DNA of 64,000 bases from Nymphaea colorata (taxonomy: Eukaryota > Streptophyta > Magnoliopsida > Nymphaeales > Nymphaeaceae): contig NC_045140.1 in assembly GCF_008831285.2 (NCBI RefSeq), positions 17,792,370 through 17,856,369 of the forward strand, written 5' to 3'. Below are positions 24,311 to 36,000 of this stretch, piece by piece; position 1 is the first letter of the stretch, and every line of letters begins with the position of its first letter. Both the position numbers and the translations under genes were made by a program. Under the pieces are notes generated by a model. The model was not told the DNA's origin. It did no database searches and was given only the letters and a program-made list of their open reading frames with translations.

Positions 24311-27031
24311 AGAAGCATGTTGGATGCCCATAACCTCTCTAAAGGCGCTGTTCTGAGTTCAGATATTGATTCAATTTTTGTGTAAGCTATTTAAGTTTTC
24401 GTCTTTGCTTTTCTCCCAGAATTTCAAAGAAGATGTTCATAAAAGAATGAGAGATCTGGGACCAGTTTTTTTTTGTTGTGTCCCTAGGAAAACGTGTATT
24501 CGTACATCTCCACTGGGTACACTTTATATCTTAAATAGGCATCTTTGACTTACACAAGGAGACAGTTTCTTGTCTCGTCTTTTCTTTTTTCATGTGAAAC
24601 AATTTCACATTCACACCTTGGAGTATCTGTTTGTATGGTAATTTGACTATTTGGTCTTCTTTGTGATTTTCGAGGTCTGTGTGGAAAAGTAATGCAAAAG
24701 CATACACACTTCTCTAATTGAATAAGCTTGTAAACTGGCTTTCAGAAAATATGCCTGGTGAATGAACAAATCACTTCCTTGATGTATGATGTGTTCACAT
24801 CGGTATTTATTGGCAATTGGCACCTAACTTGGTATTCCATGCAAGTTGCTTGACTGTACTATTCAACATTATAGGAATGAGATTACTTGGATGATTTCCA
24901 ATTCCATTTGTTTTGGCCTTAGAAGCATGATGCCAGATACAACAGCTTAGTAATCCGAAGACACTGCTGGAGAGTGTATTCTAATGCACCACCTCATTAG
25001 GTAACCACTAGCATCATGTATATCAAAGCAATGGGATAGAATGCTGTTTTTTTCAATGAATTTTTGCTAAGGCTAATGGCTTTCACATAGACGTCGATAG
25101 GCCGGTGAAGCACCGGTCCAGGTGGCTGTCATTTGGCTTCAGGATCTCCCATATTTTGTTATAATTAGTCTCAAATTGGTTTCAGCCAGCAAATATGCTC
25201 TCTACAATTTTTCTTTGTTTCGATTAAAATGAATTTTCGTTTTCACAAAAATCTTCTGCCTGATTCAAGTACCAGAATATAAAATTCATAAATCGCGAGC
25301 AAATGCCTTATCCGAAGGCCTTGAAGCATTATATATGTAGGAAGTGGCATTTTCTTGACGTCTTATTGCTCGAGGCAACTTAAAACCATGGCTGCATGAT
25401 ATATATGAATAGAGTTCCATGTTTGGCTGTGGTTGACGTAACACACATCAGGTGACTTGAACTGATGTTACGGAAATTGTTTTCTAAATGTAATCAGAAA
25501 GCCAAATGATTCAACAATTTGTTGAATCAAATCAAAATCAAGAATTGGAATTATGATTGCCAGCCCAGCTTGATCGGCCCAGCATCTGATAATTGTTATT
25601 TGCTAATATGATTGCCATATTATATTTTTGTTTAATAAGTTTATTTTAGTCATGTTTTGGTGAATCAGGTTGAAGTCGTAAAACGAATCTGAATCCTTAG
25701 CCCGAGTCAGGCTCTGATATGGTCGAGTTTGGTGTTCAGATTTTAGATATTGACTTCAAGTCACTACGAGTTGGTCCCAAGCTCTGGTCCTAACTGGTAG
25801 TGCACAGCTCCAAAGACAGGTCGTAACAGGGAAGAAAGTATGGGTGCATGTGAAGATACAGATGGGGAATAGAGTAGGGTTTCACATTAGTCATTCCTGG
25901 ACGGAACCTACTTTCAAGAATGTCGATCTCTCCATCAAAGTGGAAATCCAAGATTGGGTTGAATCTGATTAGAAAATTTTCTTCTTGTGCAAAGATTGTA
26001 GTATTTCGTGTAAAAGTCAAAACAAATTGAGGTAGTTCAGAGAAATTTTTTTCTTGTTCAAACATCCATGTTAAAATTAAAAAAGATAAAAATTGCTTGA
26101 TTTGCTGCTCTTGGAAGAGCAGAACCAGGTGTCCCCTCAAGTCTGTCCTTGGAGTTACTTAAAAGCTGAATCTTCCTGTTCGTTTTTCTACATTCCAGAG
26201 AAAAATCATTCTAGAAAGACATGAGGAGCGAGCAACAGTAAACAGATTTATGCACCTTTGGTTGAGAGAAGAAACAAGCTCAGATACACTGGGGACACGA
26301 ACTGTCAGCAAGCACCCCTTTCATCTTCTTTTACAACTTTTTTCTCTTTGTATGCAATCAGCGCCTTCATCTAGATCTATCTACCTTTTGATTTGACAAC
26401 TTCACCCCCGACATCTGTTTCTTCTCAAACAAAAATTCATGAATACCATAATCATGTAATGGATCGATCCAACATGGTTCCCATGCCTGCAACAATTATG
26501 TGATTAACAAAATAGATTTATGTCATCAACAGGAATTACTTCGATTATCACTATTAGCTCCTTTGTTTCTTTATTTTTGGAGGATAATTATATAATCCCA
26601 CAAGAAAATTGCAAAAATCCTTCAACTGATCTAACTCAACATCATTCAGTCATTGGACAAGGATGAAATTAATGATTCTGTTTAATTCGTGAAAAGTCAG
26701 GGATCCCCTGTAAGGCACCAAAGCCTTGGAGGAAACAAATTACAGGTAAAACATGCCCAAGAGTAACATCCTGTATTCCCTGCAAAATAGATTACTCCCC
26801 TTTCCAACCTTTTTCAGGAATTTCTCACATCCCTTCTCAACTTCCTCAAATTCCCGGCAGCCAGAATGATCACTTTTCTGTGGTCTTAATTTACTTCAAT
26901 AGGTAACTGCCACCCTCCTAAGCTCGATAAGAGCAAAAGAAAGCATTTCAGCCACTCAGCAGCTTCCAAATTCCAACATCCCTTAATTTCATGCACAGCA
27001 CTAGCTCTCTATGCTTTTATTCAACAGACTG
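24311..27031. other. Intergenic space, no gene seen
   Basis: AT-rich with short frames only. 25660-25800 has a decayed GAGTC/GGTC-type low-complexity repeat. 26700-27031 is the probable 3' flank of RRP36. Confidence 0.6.
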
Positions 27032-30000
27032 CTACTGTTCGCCATCACCAAGCCGGCGATATGGCATATTCCGATGTCCTTTGGAAGCATTTCTCCTCCG
27101 CCGCTTTGCCATGAAAGCCTCAAGCTTTCCCTTTGCCTGCAGAACAGAAGAGGAAAAGGGCAATTAAAAAGAGCAACAGTGAGAATTTGTACTTTGTGCA
27201 CGTTGGGAAACCACATACCTTGAGTTCATTATATTTCTCTATCAGCCGTTGCTCCCGCACTTGTGCTGCAGAGTCAAGTTCGTTAAGAAAACAAAATTGT
27301 GAAAAAAGCGTGCATGTGCATACATGGTTGTGTGCGTGTGAGAGAGAGAAAGAGAGATCTGACATTTTTTCAGGTAAAACGGACGCTTTCCATGTTTTAC
27401 AGCTTCCCTTTCCTTTTTCTTGTGTTCTGCTAGTATTCTAGAATCAAGTTTCTTTGCAGATCCAGTTTTTAGTTGCTTGTCCTGAAGCAGTCAGAATGCA
27501 AAACCATGAGAAATTTCAGAGCAGAAACACTTAGCCAAGCCCATAACTTCGACAAGATAGTAACCTGAGACCACATGCAGGAACAGGACAAGAAACAATG
27601 AATTTCTCAAGGTCAGTGCGCAGGTGGAGATCCATCTCTTAAGGACATGGGTTGCGCCACTTTTTCCATTGCAAATAGTATACAAGTGGATAGGTTCTCA
27701 TTTTAGCATTTAGTTTGATTCCATGTTCCCATTAGGTATACTATTACGGCTATGATTTAAAAGCAAATATGACAATGATCATAACAGCATGCAAAAAAAA
27801 AAAAAATCTCAAAATTAGGTATCCCCAGAATACTTGTTTTACAGAACTCAGTCTCACATTCACTATTCATTCGAATATGATATCCCTTGCAGGAAGATCC
27901 TCTGATAAAACTGTTGCTCATACATGCAAGAGTTGACAAAATATACAAAAGCATTCAACCAGGTGCCCCTTTTCAGGAAGGGGTACAGTATTAGCCGAAA
28001 ATCTATAAGAAAATATATGTATTAGATTTTGCACCATCTTACATTTCAATTCATATTCACAATGCCATTTGCTGCTTTACACGTCCAGGAATATTAACTG
28101 TGTTTTCCTTACTAGTTGGTCAGACTGGAGTAATGACTAATGACTAACCCACTTCAGCACTAATTCAGTTGCTGTGTTAACAACGTCCAATTCTACACAA
28201 GAGCAAATGGCCTCTAAATAGTAGATTATGAAGCACCAAGCACCCAAATTTGGAAAAGGAGCATAAGCTCACAGACCAACGATCATGGGAAAGCATGTGC
28301 AAGATCCATTCAGGAATACCTGATTCAATTTGATATCAAGCTTTCCTTTCCTGTTCCCTCATGAAGAACCAAGAATTTGTTTTCTTTCTTTTGGTTCTGC
28401 TTCACAAAACGATAATTTCTCTATGATACTTGACATCATGATTAAAAGAAGCACCAATTCAGATGGTGCCCCAACAGCTAGTAACCGACCCATTTATATG
28501 AATTTAACGACAATCTTAGAGTCTTACTAGAAATAACTTAGTCATTCAAGTACAAGGTGATGTTTACTTGCATAGTCCAATTCAAATGGAAGATAACAAA
28601 TCTGTCAGACAAACCAGGATCAGAAGAAAAAAAATAGCACCATTGTAAGCATAAAAAAACTGATGCCATCAGAGAGATGTTACTATCAAATCCTTCCTCT
28701 GGCTACGTTAACAAACTAGATAAGACTTTTACAGATAGCCTAATACTTACTATCCACGAGATGTGTCCTTTCAATTCTTCAACGGACTTTGGGTCCCTTG
28801 ACTTCTTCAGCATCTTTTGCAATTTCTGAGGATAACCATACTCGTAAGCAATACCCGTAAATACTAATGCAATTTAAATATTTTTCTATGCTTAAGATGA
28901 CCTACCTCTCGTTCCTTAGGTAGTTCCTCCTCAAACAGGAAGCCATAACGTTTTCTGAACCTGTTCAACCACCAGAAGTTGAGAACTTAAATGAGAATAT
29001 TGGCTTGCCATGCAGAATTTAATATTTGTTAAACAAGTAAAGGTGACAAGGAGTCACCCCAGGATGAAGGTAAATACAAGAGATAATAACAGTGTAACTC
29101 CAACTACATCAATATTAAATGCAAATCACTTGAACATTTAAGAGGCAAACATATATACAAGGTTTTTAGAAGCATTGCTACAGGAACTCATACATATTTC
29201 CCCAGTTCTTAGGTCAGAAGTTGGATCCCAAAACATGACAACAATCACACTTTCTCACACTATAATTTCACCATGCCATCCAATTGCATCCAAATATTTT
29301 TCCTCCCTATTTCTTCTTGAGCTTCTTCATGCCACCCCTAAGTCATTTCTCTCACATAAACCCTTAAAACTTAAAACGAAAGTTAAGGGTTTCGGTTTCT
29401 CTCTTACCTCTCACCGACCAACGTCCGGAGACGAAGGAAGCGCCAGTGAAGGCAGGGGCGGCGAACGCAGGGGCGGAACGGCGACGGCAGACGGTAGGAG
29501 GCGACGACAGGAGCGACTGTCACGGTATTTTTTCGCTTTTTTCATTTTTCTTTTCATTTTCATCGGCTCCACCCCTGCCTTTGCCGCCGGCGGCAACCGA
29601 CGACGACGGCCACCCCTGTTCTATTTGCTAGTGTTGTCGACCAATGGTTCTCTCTATACCATTTCTTCTTTTTCCTTTTCTTTGTATTCGTAAAATTGTT
29701 GCTTGCTGTACTGATGGTTCTCTCTGCTTTTTTCCATGCCCAAGTAGATGCAGACTGTCTAAGGCAGCCTAGATTTCTTTTAATCACGTTATATTTCAAT
29801 ACTATATGAGAGAATCTGAATATTTAGATTTGACCTCATTTACTGTCCTATAATCCTATTGCTTTCCATGTTATAGCTGATAAGCTCTAATCTGCAGTAA
29901 GAGAATGAGATTGTGCTTCAGCTGCTCCGCTCGGTAATACAATAGTCAAATTGATTATAGTGTCTATACCAGGGGCCGTTTTGTGTTCCAACCTCCAGGA

Positions 30001-32760
30001 CATCTTGCAAGACATCTTGCAAGCTAAACATATGGCTTGATAAATGTGTTCGGCAATGAGACATGTTTGAGTCTCCTATTGCAGATTTTTCAAATTTGCG
30101 TCTTCCCTAATTATTGCTGTGATATATCATTTCATGAGAGGATTTGTCTATTTGGAATGATCCCTGTTTCTATTGGTTTATGATTTATGAATATGATAAT
30201 ATGTTATTCTGTTTGTAATTTTTGATATATATATGTGCGAATATGTTATTATGTTTGAAATTTTTTGACATATATGTGTGTACGGCCGTACCCCCGTACC
30301 CAAGTTTTTTAAAAACGGTCCGTACCCCGTACCCGTACCGGCACCCGTACCCGTACCCATGTGACATAGGTGGAATGCAAAATTTGACACTTTATGAGCT
30401 TCTTCATATGTTATTCACTATTAGTTAAAATAGCAATAAAATAGATCCTACTGTACTTCCAGGTTGCTATTACCATACAATGCATCACAGATTGGTAGAT
30501 GCTTAAAATCAGTTGTTTAAGTCCATAGATGAAATTTTAAGATTATAATCTTTTCGATGATTTTAATCAAACACGTCCACTTAACATTAACACATTTTCT
30601 GATTCAATTTCTACTCACTTTGTGTTTGCACCCCATTCAGTTTTCATTTAGCTCCCCACTTAATTCCTTTTTGATCCCCCTAGACTTAATTGACTTTGAA
30701 GAAGTTTTTTTGCACCTTTTTTCTTAAAAGGTTTTAGTGCTTCATTTCTCATTTATGTTCTGTATACCAGTTCCCGCTTCTGACTCCCTAGTTTGGCAAC
30801 TAAGACCATTTTCATCATTTCAGAAAAGACCGTCACAATTAACTTTCAATTTTTTGATCAAAAATTTGAATTCATGAAGCAGGAATTCAACTTTATCACC
30901 AGAACAGACAACATGTACCAAAAGGACTTTTGAAAGTGATAGCACCACAGTAAATTTGAAATAACAACCTTGAGAAAATATGATAGAACCATTGAATAGG
31001 TTTTTTTTGTCTATTTGTAAAAAAAAAAAAAAGGAAAGGTATTTCCTAGTTCTTAACCTTTTTCCAACTACAACAGTCAACCAAAGTCAAATTCATCTAG
31101 AAAAAGTATCAGAACAAGTTAAGCATCGCTCAGCTAAAGCCAATCATAAATCTAAAAAAGGTTGTTGGCCACAAGGTGCAGTTGATACAGCTTCTTGCTC
31201 AGAACATTACAAGAAGCAAAGAAGAACAGGCAATCAAATTGGACAGCCATATAAATAAATAGAGACAACCCAATACCATGCCCAAGGGACCTGAGACCCT
31301 GGTGAGCCTAAAGGTCCTTTTTCCATCATTAATTTTCGTCAGTCAGCAGACATTATTGGCAACTATAAGAAGATCAGAATAGCTTCAGTTTCGAACAAGT
31401 AAAAAGGAAAATGTATTAGAGCATACCCATCAACATCAAGGTCTCCACACAAAGATTCAAACCGTGGGTCCCGCACTTCCTGTTAAAAAAAATATATAGA
31501 ACCTGATATCACTGAAAAAAGATCTAGAAAGATATATGGAGCATTATAGAATCCCAAAGGATGAAGTTAAAATATACAAGCATGCTATATGAAAAGCCTA
31601 ATTCACTATTTTACCACAAATAATAAGATAAGCAAAAGATAAGTCAGTACCCAAAGAAATATGTTACTGGGGGAAACACTTCAGCAACACATATTCACAA
31701 CCTTTTTGGCTCATATATCATTTTTAGTAGGCACAAAGAGGAATGGTTAAATCAAGACGTTGTATCTCAGACCATAGCTTAATTATTCCACCAAATTATT
31801 CTCTTTTCAGATTATGATATATTCTCAACTTCACTTTGTAGCGGTAACCCTCAACCGAGGAAAAGGTAAAAATGCATCCTATACTTATCCATGTGCTGTT
31901 GTGGCTGCTGACAGTAGCCATCTCCATTTCTACCTGTATCTTATAACATCAGATCCGTGACTACTTTTTGGATAAAAATTTCAAGAATGAGATCTTTGAG
32001 CATGTATTCCTCATAATAAAATTTCATGCATTCATTTCTTCTTAGCAGTAGAGGGCAACATGAAGCACATATTCAATCATCATAGTTCACATATTCATTC
32101 TTTCTCAACAATAAAAGCCAACATGGAGAATAGGAAAAGACAGATAATATGGTTTAACTGCAAGAGGGGTGTTTATTATCAATTGGAAGTAGTTTTGACT
32201 TTCCTAAGGGCAAGTTGCAGCACCGACTAATGTGTCTCTCCATTAAGTTCTAGTTGTCTAGAACAAAGTAGATTAACTTGAGCTTGAAACATGCAAGGCT
32301 GCAACACCAAGGCCAACTTGGATTGTCCAACTACTTCCATATCCAAAATTAACCATGTTATTATGCATCCATCAACAATTTTACATCATTTGTTCTGCAG
32401 AATAAGGTCCACGTATACCTAGGAGTTCATGGTAACTAATCAGGCTTGGGTCACGAGTCCACAACCCAGAAGCCACTGTCTCCACAATGACATCCCCCTC
32501 CCAATATCAAGGTGTTTTTTCTCTATGTTATAGCATCACTCACACTAAATCCTACCAAGTCACATATTTGAAGTGGTAGGTCCGTCTAAGGGTAAAATGT
32601 TGAAGAGATAAAGTAAGCTTGTGCCCAAACAAACACGTACCCACGAAAAAACATTTGAGAACACGCACCTTTTTGGGCACCTCAATCACTTGTCTGAGCC
32701 TCTTCGCAGGCTTCTTGCTGCTAGCCTCCATCGGCCTAGTTCCAGATTACCAATGTGAGT

Positions 32761-32798
<38 letters not shown>

Positions 32799-33082
32799 CC
32801 TGTTTTTGTTCGCTCTTGCGTGCTTATTTTGGGTTGAATCCTTCTTCAAGTTCACGGAGACGAACCCGCTGGATCGAGCCCTGTGAAGCTCCTCGAAGCT
32901 AAAATCCGCGAGCTCTCTCTCTACCTCTTCCTGAAACAAGCGACAATAAAGGAAAAAACCATGAAAGCTATAGCAACGCAAAGCATTGGGTCAATCACAC
33001 AAAGGGAACCAACCTCTTCAGATGAAGAACTCTGATCGGAGTCCATCTGGTTTTCCGGTTTCAGGTTGTTGTTGGACGTCAT
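27032..33082 (-). CDS. RRP36: rRNA processing protein RRP36
   Basis: Nine minus-strand exons: 33014-33082, 32800-32930, 32669-32735, 31427-31479, 28906-28960, 28751-28825, 27364-27481, 27219-27265 and 27032-27136. They total 720 nt (239 aa), in phase at all joins. Marks: an acidic Ser-rich N-terminus, EEVERELADFSFEELHRAR, MEASSKKPAKRLR, the family core RDPRFESLCGDLD (residues 92-104), FRKRYGFLFEEELP, and a basic C-terminus with LAEHKKKEREAVKHGKRPF and KRRRRNASKGHRNMPYRR. RRP36 works in early 90S pre-ribosome processing in the nucleolus, at the 18S cleavage sites. I chose the start at 33082; an in-frame Met 12 codons upstream is possible. Introns are long (up to 2.5 kb) and hold a transposon at about 29.4-30.4 kb. 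One donor (after 27364) is weak, AAAT then GTCAGA. Confidence 0.92.
29394..30369. mobile_element. TIR element, CTATGTCAC-end family, copy 2 (left end unclear), in RRP36 intron 4
   Basis: The right end at 30359-30369 reads CATGTGACATAG. It is preceded by repeats of CCGTAC (30280-30358), the inverse of the family end CTATGTCACATGGGTACGG. The interior 29420-29600 is strongly GC-rich (gcggcg-type), unlike the surrounding intron, with open frames of low complexity. Two near-identical units of about 40 bp lie at 30199-30236 and 30240-30280. I could not find a left terminal repeat, so the left border is a guess. Confidence 0.5.
32765..32796. repeat. (GA)n at a 5' splice site of RRP36
   Basis: On the gene strand, exon 2 ends AACAG and the intron starts GTATCTCTCTCT. 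The tract starts four bases inside the intron. Confidence 0.9.
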
Positions 33083-36000
33083 GGTATGCCTCGTCCCTCT
33101 GTCTCTCTTCGACATGGTGATTGCGTGCCTGATCTCTCTATCTCTGTCCCCGCGGGTGGATGCAAAAATCCCAAAAACTTGCTCCGTCCTCAGCACGAAT
33201 GGGGCTCCGACTCCTTCAGCCAGAGAATTTATAGCATATTTTCCTATTGCTTTAGGGGTCGTTTGATGGCCTGGAAATCTGGAATTGGAAATATATTTCT
33301 GGAAATATTATTTCCTGGAAAAAAGGAATGAGAAAAATCTTTTTGATTTCCATTTTGATGTGTGTGTGATAATTGAGAAATATATTTTCAGAAATATATT
33401 TTTTAGTTTGATGAAAAAGAAATATATTTCCAGATTTACATAATGAAGAAAAAATTGCAGAACATGAAAAGCTTCAAACCTTCTTTTTATTTCCATGAAA
33501 TACATAGTTGCTGAGAATATAATAGAACCAATAATTGCAAAGAAGTAAAGCAGGAAAAAAAGCTGATGAAGAGAAGGCTGAAGAGGAAGAGTGCAGGAAC
33601 AGACATACGAAGGCAACACAAAAGCATGGCCACTATGTCATTAATTAGTTCAATAGGAAGATGACAAGGGAGAATATTTCATGAAGATTACAAGAAATGA
33701 ATGAAAGAAGACCAAAGAGCACATCAAAGCATTCTCAGTCTCCCACCTAAGCCTTCCCATCCCAACAGAAAGAGCAAAGCAGTCTACCCTAATCTTCCAT
33801 GCAGGCAAATTAATGTGAATCGCTGTTTCCAGAATGTGCACCAGTCACAGTTAACCCTCAATAATAATCTTGTGACTGGCCCATATCCACTTTGACGCAG
33901 ATTTTCCTATCAACAAGCATAAGGGCATAGCAATTGCTGAAGTAGAAATCAGTAACTAATGACATTGACGACAGAAAAATCCAATGATATTAGCAGAAAC
34001 ATAAGAATTAGTTGCTAATTTTGCAATTACTAAATGGATAATATATCATGTTATCCTTTTTGCATAAACTAAATGGACATATTATTTTTGCTGTCATTTT
34101 TTTCCATAATGCCCCGTTCCTCTAAAAAGGAAGATTGAAATTGTTTTAACAGCTAGTGGAACTACATATCATGTTTGCTTTTGTTAGAAATATGGACTAA
34201 AGAGACAAAATAAAGATCATATACCAGTATCTACTTACGATGTAACTCATTCTCACGGATGTCATCATCAAATCTGCCTTTTGCAAAACACAATTCCTTG
34301 AACGTACGTGAAAATTATAACCAAAAATATAATTTTTCATTTCTACATCTAGGATTTTATAAAGTTCTAGAAACCAACAGTGAAAGGTATAACTTTTTGG
34401 GCTTCTAATGTTCTAACTTTTTGGGCTTCTAACTTTTTGGGCTATTGGAAATGAAGATTGCAGATATATGTTTTTCTTTTTTAAACTCTCAACCAATGAA
34501 CAACTGGATTGTTTATCAGGCTACATTTAATACTCTTTCTGCTGGAAAGAATGTACATCTATGAGGGAGTATTACATCTATGAGGGAGTATTAAAAGATC
34601 AGGAACAGGTACAAACCTAAAAAGAACTGAATAAAGACCCAGTTTCTATCACATAGAGAAGATCATACAATCACATTGTTGAGGATAAACGCAGCCAACA
34701 AAAAACACAATACAGATGCTTCTAAGTACAAGATAACGACCGGAACAGAGTTTGTCTTTTCCCCACTCTCTCCGCCAATCGAGCTGCTATTACGTAGTCT
34801 ACTTACCAAATTCTCCACATACACTGTCATCATAACAGGGAACCAAGCATCGTTACCTTTTCCTTACTTCTACTACATTCCGGTTGTCTTTCACCAAATA
34901 CTCCGCATAACCCATCATCCTAACCCCGAAACGAGCATCAGTTACTACATAAACACCTGATTCTAAACTCTCTACAAGAGCACTAAGCTATTAGAAGTAC
35001 TTCCAGACGTTTTGTGCAAAAAGACACACAGAAATCACAATTACAAGGCAACTAACAGATGTATGCAACAGAGAACTCCAGAAAGAGCTCGAGGACATGG
35101 ACCATCTCTCGCAGCCATCGAAATTTTCTTGTGAACCTTTCAAAGAAAGCTCCAGAGAATGACAAAGTGTGAAAAAAAGCGCAAACGACTAAACGATAAG
35201 CAGATCATCGACAGAAAGACAAGAAGATCAAGAGAACGTCGAACCTATCCCTAAATTTCTTGTCGGTTAGTTCAAATCGACTAAGAAGATGCTCAGAAAC
35301 AAGCAATCGTTCCGCTACTGCAGATAACGAAACACTAAGGTAATAGAAGCAGAAGTGGAAACTTTGGGAAAGCAAGTAATGGTTTTCGCTTGGAAAGGGA
35401 AATGAATCCAGATTATTCACAACAGGGAAAATCAAAGACGAACAGGGAAAAAAAAATTCAAAATTTCCCTCACCTGCAGAGAAAGCCACGCAATTTTCCT
35501 TCCCTCCGGGATCGTCGTCCTCTCTCTTTCTGTTTCCTTTTCTCTTTCCTGACCTGCGGTAACAGGGCGAGCCACAAGATACTTTCAGAATCGGTTTAAA
35601 TTGCCGAAATCCGTGTTTCCCCACACGGATTTGCTGCACGACCGAGAGAGGAAGAGACCGAAGACTTGTTCTTGAGTTTCTTGCGAGAGAGACGACGAGG
35701 GGAGGAAGAGAGTGAGAGGACGAGACGGACGACGAGGGGAGGAAGAGAGTGAGAGGGCGAGATGGACGACGAGGGGAGCAGGAGAGTGAAAGGGAGGGAT
35801 ATACGACGAGGGGAGCGAGAGTGAGAGGGCTTGAGAGGCGACGAGGGGAGCAGGGAGAGTGAGAGGGCGAGAGAGACGATGAGGGGAGGCGGCAGCGGCA
35901 GGAGGGAGGCCTGCTTGCGATGCGAGCGTGCACCAACGGGTAAATTATTTTTTTTCGCGTTTGATAAACCGGAAAAATTTTCCGGTATTTGAATTTTTTT

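Noticed and set aside
34556-34595. Duplicate ACATCTATGAGGGAGTATT as a possible CRISPR or regulatory repeat
   Set aside because: Only two adjacent copies without spacers; simple tandem duplication in plant DNA.
35205-35936. 243-codon minus-strand frame
   Set aside because: Half of it is the translated minisatellite (Ser/Pro/Leu repeats); no domain and no homologous feel.
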